Assembly (NCBI GenBank): GCA_965197545.1
Contig: CBDANJ010000008.1
Location: 1,674,001 to 1,738,000 of the forward strand
DNA from: CATOSP01 sp965197545
GTDB lineage: Bacteria > Chloroflexota > Dehalococcoidia > Lucifugimonadales > UBA3495
Direction of reading: 5' to 3'
DNA length: 64,000 bases
In this document: piece by piece, positions 18,712 through 26,551 of the stretch
How the letters are laid out: the number at the start of each line of letters is the position of its first letter
How positions within the stretch are numbered: position 1 is the stretch's first letter
Position numbers and translations under genes: made by a program
The notes under the pieces: generated by a model
What the model was told of the DNA's origin: nothing
The model's input: only the letters and a program-made list of their open reading frames with translations
Database searches by the model: none

Positions 18712-19857
18712 CTATCGCAACGGGGCCGAATAGACTTGGCCTCCCTTGGGACAATCGGTGCAGGGAGCGCCGGACCAAAGGGCGTTGCGGCTGCCTTCCC
18801 GCGCCAGACCCAGAGGGGTCAGGTGGAGGTCGTATATCTCGCCGTAGTTGCCGACGGCGCGAATTACGTCCTGGGCCACAGTCTCGCCCAGGCCCATGCT
18901 GTCCTGGCCGTATCCACCTTCCAGCCCGAACATCCGGTCAACCGACGTCTTGCCCGTGACCGCCGTCGGCACGTTGTCCGACGTTATGCCGTAAGCCTCG
19001 GCGTAGATGAGAATTGCCATCACCGAGTAGACCACGTCGTACCACTGTTCGTCGCCGTGGGGGACGACCGGGCCGAGCGGCTCTTCGGAGATGGTGCCTG
19101 CCAGAATAACGTGGTCGTCCGGGTTGTCGAAGCCGCCCCTAGTGCTGACCAGACCGGAGCGGTCAGTGGTCAGAGCGTCGCACTGCTCGTTCAAGTAGGC
19201 GGCGTTGGTGGAAATGTTGTCGGGGAACGTCACCACGTCGAGGTTCATGTTGTTCTGGTTGCTGAAGTCCTGCAAGTTCAACTCGGTGGTGGTGCCTTGT
19301 TGGACGCACACTTTGGCGTCCTGTAGTTCCATCATCCCGGAGACTCCCAGGCTCTTGGGGACCATGAATCCCTGCCCGTCGTAGAACATGGTCTGGGCGA
19401 AGTTGCCCCACTGGGCGTTGCGGGAACTGGTCCAGGTGGTGTTGCGGGACATGATGTCCACTTCGCCGGACTGCATCGCCGGACCGCGTTCGCTGGCAGT
19501 CGTGGGCCGGAACTCTACGGCGTTGGCGTCGCCCAATACGGCGGCGGCCACGGCGCGGCAAAGGTCGATGTCAAAGCCAACGGTATTGCCGCTGTCGTCA
19601 ATGAAACCGAAGCCGGCCAGGCTGTTGTTGCTGGCGCAAATCAGGGTCCCCCTGTCCTTGACCATTTGAAGCCGGGACCCTTCCATCCGGGGAGACATGG
19701 ACTCCATGCTCTCGACTTTAGTCTTGAGCTCCGCGATCTCCGCGTCCTTGCTGTCCATCTGCTGCTGCATGGCTTCCTGGTCCCCGCTGTCGCAGGCGGC
19801 CAACATGGCGAGCCCCAAGACCATACAAGCGAGCAATGTAATTAACCTGAATCTCAT
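18712..19857 (-). CDS. aapJ: General amino-acid ABC transporter substrate-binding lipoprotein
   Basis: 381 residues. A signal peptide ends in the lipobox LAAC, so it is an anchored lipoprotein. Residues about 30-55 form a short coiled coil (MDSKDAEIAELKTKVE). The SBP_bac_3 domain follows: RGTLICASNNSLAGFGF, GFDIDLCRAVAAAVLGD, the RNTTWTSSRNAQWGNFA and CVQQGTTTELNL segments and the DRSGL region, all typical of the AapJ/BztA subfamily. The C-terminus has an unusual CTDC pair. It captures amino acids and delivers them to AapQM. First gene of the operon; GGAGGTAGGAG precedes the ATG. Confidence 0.93.
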   Translation of the reverse strand: MRFRLITLLACMVLGLAMLAACDSGDQEAMQQQMDSKDAEIAELKTKVESMESMSPRMEGSRLQMVKDRGTLICASNNSLAGFGFIDDSGNTVGFDIDLCRAVAAAVLGDANAVEFRPTTASERGPAMQSGEVDIMSRNTTWTSSRNAQWGNFAQTMFYDGQGFMVPKSLGVSGMMELQDAKVCVQQGTTTELNLQDFSNQNNMNLDVVTFPDNISTNAAYLNEQCDALTTDRSGLVSTRGGFDNPDDHVILAGTISEEPLGPVVPHGDEQWYDVVYSVMAILIYAEAYGITSDNVPTAVTGKTSVDRMFGLEGGYGQDSMGLGETVAQDVIRAVGNYGEIYDLHLTPLGLAREGSRNALWSGAPCTDCPKGGQVYSAPLR

Positions 19858-19960
19858 CTCCTACCTCCAGTAGAATCGCTGGAAAAGTCTATCACAGGCT
19901 GCGCTAATTCCGCTATCCTGGATGCGGTTTCCGCTCGCCAGGGGCGGGTCACAGAACGGG

Positions 19961-20737
19961 TTAAGCGCCCTTGAAGATATTGAAGAAAGCTCCCTGGGGG
20001 TCCGTTAGGACTGCGAACCTGCCTATGTCCGGGATGTCTGTGGCGGGTACAGCGACGCCGCCGCCCAACGACTGGGCCTGGGCGGCCGCGGCATCCACGT
20101 CCTCGACCGCGAAGTAGACGGACCAGTTGGGAGGGACCTCGCCCATATCGGGTGTGATCTGCATGACCCCCAACACCTCGGTCCCTTCCGACCGCAACAG
20201 AGTATAGTCCATCGGCGCCATCGTCTCGCCGCGCTCCAAGCCCAATAGACCGGTGTAGAATTCGATGGCGTCGCCGGAGTTCGTGGTGAGCAACTCGTTC
20301 CAGGTCATGGCGCCGGGGTCGTCCTTCACCCTGGCCCCGATATGCTCCTTCGGCTGCCACACGAAGAAATGCGCTCCCTGGGGGTCCTGAATCGCGACGG
20401 TGCGGCCAGCGTCGAATACGTCGGTGGGGCCAAAGATGATGGTGGCTCCCATCCGGACGGCTTGCTCCGCGACCGAGTCCACGTCCGCGGCAGTGAAGTA
20501 GAGATTCCAGTGGGCGGGGATTCCCATGTTGCGCTCTTCCTCGCCCTGTTGGTAGATGGCTCCCGCTTCCAGGCCGTTCAGCTTCTGCATGTGGTAGAAC
20601 CAATTTTCGCCCATGGGTTGCGGGTCGTCCGTCCATCCAAAGATGGCGCTGTAGAAAGCGATGGCCCCGTTCTCATCGATGGTGGACAAGTCCGCCCACG
20701 ATGGCGCTCCCTGGGTATGCGCGGTGACTTCCGGCAT
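19961..20737 (-). CDS. VOC family protein with two glyoxalase-like domains
   Basis: 258 residues from the ATG at 20737, chosen because AAGGAGGAG lies 9 nt upstream; longer in-frame extensions to 20917 lack any ribosome site. Two vicinal-oxygen-chelate modules (about residues 1-125 and 130-258), each starting with a (T/W)NELLT or SWADLST strand followed by AIxFYxxxxGW or AIEFYTGLLGLE, and ending with a DPQGAxFxxxxP strand. Such two-domain VOC proteins include 27-kDa antigen Cfp30B-like and hydroxylase-like members; specific substrate unknown. It reads divergently from the copper-related locus. Confidence 0.88.
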   Translation of the reverse strand: MPEVTAHTQGAPSWADLSTIDENGAIAFYSAIFGWTDDPQPMGENWFYHMQKLNGLEAGAIYQQGEEERNMGIPAHWNLYFTAADVDSVAEQAVRMGATIIFGPTDVFDAGRTVAIQDPQGAHFFVWQPKEHIGARVKDDPGAMTWNELLTTNSGDAIEFYTGLLGLERGETMAPMDYTLLRSEGTEVLGVMQITPDMGEVPPNWSVYFAVEDVDAAAAQAQSLGGGVAVPATDIPDIGRFAVLTDPQGAFFNIFKGA

Positions 20738-21020
20738 GTAGTAATTCTCCTCCTTAATCGTGATTTTGCTGGTCTTAGGGGCGCGGCCACCCGTGACCCT
20801 ATCGCGGCGCGTGCTCTCCTCCCGCAGCGCCCGGAACGCTGCCTGCGAGGTTGTTCTCAAGCCACAGACGGGCCGCAAACGGGTAGTCAGCGGCAACCCT
20901 TCCCGGCTATTATACATTTCGGATGAACATGCGTCCGTTTCCAGAATTCGGATTTGGGCAATTTTCGCATCCGTGTTCCAGCGTCAACTAACTCCCGGCA
21001 ACCGGGGCCAACGGCGGCGT
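20738..21020. other. Intergenic region between divergent VOC and His-rich genes
   Basis: About 280 bp (380 bp if the downstream start is 21120). Promoters for both divergent genes should be here. I see no strong sigma-70 hexamer pair, RNA gene or repeat. Overlapping open frames on either strand look like chance GC-rich frames. Confidence 0.4.
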
Positions 21021-21542
21021 ATGAGGTCACCGACGACCAGGGTAACCACGGAAGTTCCCCCGGTATCCAGGGGATACGGTCGGCGTCCCAAGTCACAATG
21101 GCGGTCCGCGCTTGGACGAATGGCGGTCCAGGCAATGGCTGTGTTGTCGTTGGCTGTCCTCTTCCTACCCGTCTTCGGTCCCCAGTTGGACCACCACTTC
21201 GCCGAGCGGCGGCCGGACCACGGCCACGTTTACATGGGTCCGGTGGCCCCTGAACACGACCACTTCTTTCAGGACCGGCCCGCCCACGCCCATTTCCACA
21301 ATGGCGCGCCCGCAGCGGATGGAGAAGGCGCACACGGGCCTCAGTCTCCCCAGCGCATCGTCTACGTGGCATCCGGGGACGGCATCGGACAGGGACCGGT
21401 GGACCTGACTACCCGCGGCGTCCAGCAATCCCTCGTCTCCCCCGGATTCGATGACGACCTGCTTGCGCCGTCCCTAGCCCGGAGCCGGACCGTCCCGGCC
21501 CCTGCCACGGTCGTGCCTCCCTGGAGACCTCCGCGGCAGTAA
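21021..21542 (+). CDS. Putative secreted histidine-rich protein of the copper locus
   Basis: Candidate gene of 173 residues (ATG 21021) or 140 residues (ATG 21120). After basic residues there is one hydrophobic segment (MAVQAMAVLSLAVLFLPVFG) that looks like a signal peptide or anchor, followed at once by a histidine cluster: HH, HGH, HDHFF and HAHFH within about 45 residues. No domain is recognised. The position directly upstream of the cupredoxin-like and CopC-CopD genes supports a metal-binding role, by inference. The frame is not strongly preferred by a ribosome site, so start and reality are less certain than for the neighbours. Confidence 0.5.
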   Translation: MRSPTTRVTTEVPPVSRGYGRRPKSQWRSALGRMAVQAMAVLSLAVLFLPVFGPQLDHHFAERRPDHGHVYMGPVAPEHDHFFQDRPAHAHFHNGAPAADGEGAHGPQSPQRIVYVASGDGIGQGPVDLTTRGVQQSLVSPGFDDDLLAPSLARSRTVPAPATVVPPWRPPRQ

Positions 21543-21702
21543 CTCCTTTTCACCTCCCGTTCCCCGCGCGAAAACCGTCATTTCCGGGCGTTGGACTACG
21601 CCTCGAAGGGACAGTGTTCACGCGCCGGACGGACCCCGATTGGAACATGGCCCCATACCGGGGCAAATCACTGTTGAAAAGGAGCGAATAAAGGAGCGAA
21701 TT

Positions 21703-22788
21703 ATGTCGTTTGGAATCACTACTAAAACCCTGCTGATGTTGGTCTCGTTGCTTGCTCTGCTCCTTACTGCAACCGGCGTTCTGGCCCACGACCACCGCCA
21801 CGTGGGCGGCTACAACTTTGTCGTCGGGTTCGTGGTGGAGCCCGCATACGAAGGACTGGCCAATGGTGTGGAAGTTCGCGTCACTAAGGTCGTCCAGGAG
21901 GAGGCCGGGCACAGCCACGGCGCGGACTCGGACCAGGGACAAGCCGGACCAATGGCGATGGACCAGGGTGGACCGGCGCTGGATGTGGAGGGGCACGGGT
22001 CCCTCTTCGTATCTCCCGGCTTGCATGCGGAGGAGACCTTCGACCTCGACATCGGCCACGATTGGGAAGGACTGACCATCTCTTACCACAACCATCTGAA
22101 TCATGACATGACCGGGACTATCTCGGTTGACCATCACGCCGAATTATCCGGCAGGGCGGCGGTCGAAATCCACGACACAATGTACATGCCCGCCGAAATT
22201 AGTGTCCGGCCAGGCACGATAATCACCTGGACCAATCGTTCGTCATTGCCGCAAAACTTGACCAGCGGCCTTGCTCCGATGGAGGACCACGCCGACGGGG
22301 AGGCGGTGGAACACCCGGTCGAAGGGTTGGAAGAGACGTTGAAGGTCGAGATCACCCACGTGCCGACCACGAAGTCGAAGGTCCTCGATCTCAGGGCGGT
22401 AGCCGGTAGCCCAGGCCATTACACGGCGGACCTGATCCCCACGGCCCAGGGTGTTTTCGAGATGCGGGTTTTCGGTTCGCTGGAGGGGAACGACATTGAC
22501 GAGACCTTCGTTTCCTACGGAGGCGGCGGGGGGTTCAGCGACGTGTTGCCCGCCAGCGACCTGCATTTTCCGGAGCAGTTGCCCGAGGTCAGGGAAATCG
22601 AAGGGGCGGTGCGGGGCGCGCTGGCCACGGCCCAACAGGCCCAGGATGCCGCGCTATCTGCCCAGGGCGCATCGGCCAACGGCGGTAATTCATCGGCCAA
22701 CATGTTGGGGATCATAGGCATCGTCCTCGGCGCGGTCGGCTTAGTGGCCGGGGCAGGCGGCTTGACGATGGCCATGAGGAACCGGTAG
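21703..22788 (+). CDS. Membrane-anchored protein with nested cupredoxin-like domain
   Basis: 361 residues from ATG 21703, which follows AAGGAGCGAATT; upstream in-frame starts lack this. A signal peptide ends at VLAHDH. A beta domain begins GGYNFVVGFVVEPAYEG and NGVEVRVTKV, then seems to resume only near residue 215 (PVEGLEETLKVEIT ... GHYTADLIPT ... FEMRVFGSLEG). Between these halves lies a His/Met-rich insert holding cupredoxin hallmarks in swapped order: ISYHNHLNHDMTGTISV (normally the C-terminal Cu loop) precedes MYMPAEISVRPGTIITWTN (normally the N-terminal strands). The C-terminus is a predicted coiled segment and one membrane span (NMLGIIGIVLGAVGLVAG). The usual Cys and first His ligands appear replaced by Asn and Gln. 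Probably a periplasmic/extracellular copper-handling protein acting with the CopC-CopD protein downstream. Confidence 0.85.
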   Translation: MSFGITTKTLLMLVSLLALLLTATGVLAHDHRHVGGYNFVVGFVVEPAYEGLANGVEVRVTKVVQEEAGHSHGADSDQGQAGPMAMDQGGPALDVEGHGSLFVSPGLHAEETFDLDIGHDWEGLTISYHNHLNHDMTGTISVDHHAELSGRAAVEIHDTMYMPAEISVRPGTIITWTNRSSLPQNLTSGLAPMEDHADGEAVEHPVEGLEETLKVEITHVPTTKSKVLDLRAVAGSPGHYTADLIPTAQGVFEMRVFGSLEGNDIDETFVSYGGGGGFSDVLPASDLHFPEQLPEVREIEGAVRGALATAQQAQDAALSAQGASANGGNSSANMLGIIGIVLGAVGLVAGAGGLTMAMRNR

Positions 22789-22809
22789 CCTTCAGCGCGG
22801 TCAGGACCG

Positions 22810-25140
22810 ATGCTATCAACCGGCACATCTAGCCTTTTGGGCCAGTGGAAGCTCCCCCTGTTCCTTTTTGCGGGGTTGGCCTTGAGCGCATTGGCCTTAC
22901 TTGTCCTGCCTTCCAGCGTGTACGCCCACGCAAACTTGGTCAAGTCCAACCCCGCGCCCAACTCCGTCTTGCAAAAACCTCCCTCTCAGATCGTGATCTG
23001 GTTCACCGAACCCATAGAGCCCAGCCTGAGCAGTATAAGGGTCCTCGACGCTACCGGCGCGGAGGTGGAGGAAGGGGAGCCTTCCTTCGACCCCAATGAC
23101 CCGACGGTTATGTCAGTTACCATGGGAGCGGCGCCGGACGGAACATACACCGTGGCCTGGAAGAACGTCTCCACCGTCGACGGTCACCGGGTGCGCGGCT
23201 CCTTCCTATTTTCAGTGGGTACGCCGATTTCGGACACTGGGGTAGAGGTGCCGGATGAACCCCTTCTCCAGTCCCCGTCAGAACCGGTCCTCCGCTGGTT
23301 AGTCCTGGCCAGCGTACTGGCAATGGTGGGAGGACTTGCATTTGACCTGATAGTGGTTGGCCCCGTCCTCTCCGGGATGCAAAATCAGGCCGCTATCCGC
23401 AACCTGGGGGACCGGCTAATGTCCCGGTCCCTCAAACTAACCTGGACCGCAATCCTGGTGTTTGTGGGCGCATCAGTGCTTCAACTGCTGGTCCAGAGCG
23501 CCCTGATCCACGAGGTCTCGGTAGGGGTCTCTTTAATGGAAGCGGCCGGTCCCAGTGTATGGTCCACGTTGGGGGAAACCGCTTGGGGGGAGTTGTGGTT
23601 GTGGCGAATGTTTCTGACCCTCGTTTTCGCGGTAGCTGCCGTTGCGATGACGATTCACTCCGTCAGGCAGTCACGCCCGCTTGCGATTGCCGGTGCGGGG
23701 ACCACTTTGGTGCGAACAGGGGTGAGAGTCCTCGCGCTGGCCATCGGCGGCGGAATCCTTTGGACGCTAAGCCTTACCAGCCATGGCGCCGCCACAGCTG
23801 GAATCCGCACGGCGGCGTTGGTCTCCGACTTCGTTCACCTGGCTGCCGCGGCGGTTTGGGTGGGGGCTCTCTTCCACCTTTTTCTGGCTATCCCGCCGGT
23901 GGTACGCGGCCTGTCGCCAAGGCAGCGCCGGGATACTCTGGCTAGACTGGTCCCCAGATTCTCTTTGGTGGCCGGTCTCAGTGTCGCGGTGCTGCTCGTG
24001 ACGGGAACATTCAATAGCTGGGCGCAGGTCACGACGCCTGAAGCGCTGCAAACGCCCTATGGCCAGGCGCTTATTCTCAAGGTTGTTCTCGTTGGCGCAT
24101 TGCTGCTTTTCGGTGCGTTAAACCTGGTCTGGGTGCGGCCGGGTCTGGCGAGACGGGAAGGAAGGGAGCGGTGGCTCAAGCGGTTCGTATCGACGGAGGT
24201 TGTGCTCGCCATCCTGGTCCTGGGGTCGGTGGGGCTCCTGACGAGTCTGGAGCCAGCCCGCCAGGTGGCCTCCCGCCAGGGAATTGGCGTCCCGGATGCT
24301 CCGTTGCTTCGAGACACGAGCGAAGGAACAACGATGGCCTTGAAGGTGGAACCCTCCACCGTCGGGTCAAACAGGTTGACGGTCCAGCTTGAGGACCGGC
24401 TGGGCGCACCCATTGCGAACGCCACCGACGTGCGTGTCAGGGTCAAATATCTGGATGCCGACCTGGGAGAAGACACCGCCTCCGCGGTGGCTACAGGGGA
24501 CGGCAATTATGTCCTGGAAGGGGTCCCACTCAGCATCGCCGGGGCGTGGCAGGCCGAGTTGCTGGTGACCAGGCCCGACGCCTTCGACGCCAGGGCGGCT
24601 TTCCGGTTTGAGGTAACTCCTTCCGGCGCGTCGGGCAGTTGGGCAATTTCTCCTTCTCCTGAAAAGTCAAACCTGCTTGCCGGGATTGGGCTAGCCGTGC
24701 TGGGGGTGGTGTTCATGGTGGCCGGGCTGCCGATGGGAGGGTGGTTCACCCGCGCCGGAGCTGGGGTAATGGTCCCCGGCATTGTGGGGCTCGTAGTGGG
24801 AGTGATTTTGTTGGTGAATACTCCGTTAGCCCAGAGCGGCCCGAAGTTGGTCAACCCGTTCCCTCCCAACCCTGAATCGCTGACTGCTGGCGAGACACTG
24901 TATGCCCGGACATGCCAGACCTGCCACGGAGAAACTGGCAGGGGTGATGGTCCGCTGGGTGTGGGGCTGGAGCCTCCCCCGGCGGACCTGGTCGTCCATG
25001 TACCGCTACATCCGGAGGCGGACCTGTTCGGCTACATCCACGACGGCATCCCAGGCACCGGTATGGCCCCCCTGGGAGACGTACTAACCGATGACGAGAT
25101 ATGGCACGTAATCAACTACATCAGGACGTTGGAGGAGTAG
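22810..25140 (+). CDS. CopC-CopD-cytochrome c fusion protein
   Basis: 776 residues. After a signal segment comes a CopC domain (residues about 38-140) with the N-terminal HAN..SNPAPNS motif and VSTVDGHRVRGSFLFSVG, which carry the Cu(II)-binding histidines. Next are about eight CopD membrane spans (about 160-500) with conserved HLAAAAVWVGALFHL. A beta domain resembling FixH/YtkA (about 515-600) precedes three more spans and a C-terminal class I cytochrome c with CQTCH at 702-706 and a GTGMAPLG Met-ligand loop. The family imports or handles copper; the haem domain suggests a redox step or electron transfer at the outer face. Only 21 bp separate it from the cupredoxin-like gene, so they are one operon. 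Confidence 0.92.
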   Translation: MLSTGTSSLLGQWKLPLFLFAGLALSALALLVLPSSVYAHANLVKSNPAPNSVLQKPPSQIVIWFTEPIEPSLSSIRVLDATGAEVEEGEPSFDPNDPTVMSVTMGAAPDGTYTVAWKNVSTVDGHRVRGSFLFSVGTPISDTGVEVPDEPLLQSPSEPVLRWLVLASVLAMVGGLAFDLIVVGPVLSGMQNQAAIRNLGDRLMSRSLKLTWTAILVFVGASVLQLLVQSALIHEVSVGVSLMEAAGPSVWSTLGETAWGELWLWRMFLTLVFAVAAVAMTIHSVRQSRPLAIAGAGTTLVRTGVRVLALAIGGGILWTLSLTSHGAATAGIRTAALVSDFVHLAAAAVWVGALFHLFLAIPPVVRGLSPRQRRDTLARLVPRFSLVAGLSVAVLLVTGTFNSWAQVTTPEALQTPYGQALILKVVLVGALLLFGALNLVWVRPGLARREGRERWLKRFVSTEVVLAILVLGSVGLLTSLEPARQVASRQGIGVPDAPLLRDTSEGTTMALKVEPSTVGSNRLTVQLEDRLGAPIANATDVRVRVKYLDADLGEDTASAVATGDGNYVLEGVPLSIAGAWQAELLVTRPDAFDARAAFRFEVTPSGASGSWAISPSPEKSNLLAGIGLAVLGVVFMVAGLPMGGWFTRAGAGVMVPGIVGLVVGVILLVNTPLAQSGPKLVNPFPPNPESLTAGETLYARTCQTCHGETGRGDGPLGVGLEPPPADLVVHVPLHPEADLFGYIHDGIPGTGMAPLGDVLTDDEIWHVINYIRTLEE

Positions 25141-25326
25141 GGGGAGGGGTATGTATCGCCCGCAATACCTCGCGCCGGTCACACGGTTAGAAATCGCCCT
25201 GCGCCGGTAACCCACGCCAGGTACAACTCTGTCCCGTTCCGTTTGCCCACGTGGACAACGGAATTGGGCTTGGCGGTCTGCCCGAACAAACGAACGCCCG
25301 CCCGGTAGTCATCAAAATTGTTGTGG

Positions 25327-25488
25327 GACCGCCCATCGTGAACGCATTGATCGGGTTGTGCCTCGGGATGGTAACGAACCGGACGCCGTCGGACATCACA
25401 GTATGCCCTCCCTGTCGAATAATCCGGAATCCCGCCTTTTCAAGTACCTGACCGCTTGAAGGTGGTTGACGTTCGGAAGACGCGGCAT
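25327..25488 (-). pseudogene. hicA: Frameshifted hicA toxin remnant
   Basis: Begins 3 bp after the hicB stop with ATG at 25488: MPRLPNVNHLQAVR, which matches the start of HicA mRNA-interferase toxins. At about 25446-25450 one base is missing; shifting frame restores LEKAGFRIIRQGGHTVM, with the catalytic GGHTVM (usually GSH) histidine, then RFVTIPRHNPINAFTMGG. After that the usual C-terminal helix is absent and the sequence is unrelated. An open frame continues to 25179 in yet another phase. So the toxin gene is broken by a 1-bp deletion and loss of its 3' end, unless the deletion is a sequencing error. Confidence 0.75.
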
Positions 25489-25491
25489 CGC

Positions 25492-25692
25492 CTAAATCAT
25501 CACTTCTACTTCACGTACCGGCTCACCTTCCAGGGCGTCTCTAATCGCAGCCAGGTATTCTCGAATGGCGTCCTTGATATTTTCCAACGCCTCTTGCTCG
25601 GTCGAGCCTTGCGACCAGCATCCGGGCAGGCCCGGGCACGACACACTGAATCCCTCTTCCGATTCGCGCAATATCACTTTGTAAACCATCAT
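25492..25692 (-). CDS. hicB: HicB family antitoxin
   Basis: 66 residues with the HicB partial RNase-H fold: VYKVILRESEEGFSVSCPGL, PGCWSQGSTEQEALENIKDA and REYLAAIRDA. Short HicB antitoxins of this size neutralise HicA RNase and often lack a separate DNA-binding domain. The reading frame is intact while the downstream hicA is frameshifted, so it may be an orphan antitoxin. The GAGGGG in front of the ATG lies in the arm of a palindromic repeat. Confidence 0.85.
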   Translation of the reverse strand: MMVYKVILRESEEGFSVSCPGLPGCWSQGSTEQEALENIKDAIREYLAAIRDALEGEPVREVEVMI

Positions 25693-25695
25693 TCA

Positions 25696-25730
25696 CCCCT
25701 CATCCTAACCTTCTCCTCGGAGAGAAGGGG
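25696..25730. repeat. Short palindromic repeat copy
   Basis: CCCCTCATCCTAACCTTCTC followed after a short loop by AGAGAAGGGG; it matches the second arm type seen in the repeats at 14143 and 30670. It lies between hicB and the SDR gene and supplies the ribosome-binding GAGGGG of hicB. About 150 bp downstream of the CopCD gene (25141-25326) holds no other feature I recognise. Confidence 0.7.
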
Positions 25731-25752
25731 CATTTGAAATGCCGCCAACCTC

Positions 25753-26535
25753 CTAGTGCATCATCAGGCCGCCGTCTACGTTGATGGACTGGCCGGTGAT
25801 GTTGCGCGCTCCGGGCCCCGCCAGAAAGCGGGCCATGGCTGCGATGTCCTCGGGGTCGTTCGGGCGGCCAATTGGGATGCGAGCGTCGCGGGCCTGTTCC
25901 AACTCCTGGAGCGAAACGCCCGATGTTGCGGCGCGGCCCGCCATCGTCTCCACGCCCATAGCCGTCAACGTTGAGCCTGGGCAGATGGCGTTGACGTTGA
26001 TGTCGTACTTGGCTAGTTGATGAGCGGCGATCATGGTCATGGCCAAGACCGCCCCCTTGCTGGCCGCATAGGCCGCGTTGGACGTGCCGGAATAACCCTT
26101 CCCGGCGATGGAGGCGATGTTGATGATGCGGCCACCGCTGCCCTGCTCGATCATCTCCCGGGCAGCCCGCTGCATCCCGAAGAACACTCCCTTTGCGTTG
26201 ACCCGGTGTATCTGGTCCCAGTCCTCTTCCACGACCTCCATGATGTCCAGGTACTTGGTGACCCCGGCGTTGTTGACAATGATGTCAACGCGGCCAAATG
26301 CCTGTTTGGCCTGGGCTATCATGCGGTCGATCTGGTCCACGTCCCCCATGTCCGTGGGCACCGCCAGGCTTTCCCGGCCCAGAGCCTTGACTGCGGTGGC
26401 CGTCTCCTCCAGCGAGTCAGCGTTGATGTCCGACACCGCGATGTTGGCCCCTGCCTCCGCGAGTTGCAGGGATATTGCCCGGCCCATGCCACGCCCCGCG
26501 CCGGTTACCACTGCGATCTTGTCGTTAAGCTCCAT
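25753..26535 (-). CDS. SDR family NAD(P)-dependent oxidoreductase
   Basis: 260-residue classical short-chain dehydrogenase: nucleotide-binding VVTGAGRGMGRAIS (TGxxxGxG), acidic DIN after beta-2 suggesting NAD preference, NNAG motif, catalytic Ser in INIASIAG and Tyr/Lys in YAASK. The C-terminal GQSINVDGGLMMH is typical. It resembles acetoin/2,3-butanediol or 3-oxoacyl reductase-like SDRs, but the substrate cannot be told. GGAGG precedes the ATG. It lies 16 bp downstream of malate synthase G on the same strand, probably co-transcribed. Confidence 0.92.
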   Translation of the reverse strand: MELNDKIAVVTGAGRGMGRAISLQLAEAGANIAVSDINADSLEETATAVKALGRESLAVPTDMGDVDQIDRMIAQAKQAFGRVDIIVNNAGVTKYLDIMEVVEEDWDQIHRVNAKGVFFGMQRAAREMIEQGSGGRIINIASIAGKGYSGTSNAAYAASKGAVLAMTMIAAHQLAKYDINVNAICPGSTLTAMGVETMAGRAATSGVSLQELEQARDARIPIGRPNDPEDIAAMARFLAGPGARNITGQSINVDGGLMMH

Positions 26536-26551
26536 ATATACCTCCGGACTG

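Noticed and set aside
20760..21020. N-terminal extension of the His-rich gene to 20760
   Set aside because: It overlaps the divergent VOC start region, and its residues look like noncoding translation before the basic leader.
20887..21372. 161-codon minus-strand frame opposite the His-rich gene
   Set aside because: Arg/Gly/Pro-rich chance frame with no domain or ribosome site; the plus-strand frame has a signal-like segment and His motifs.
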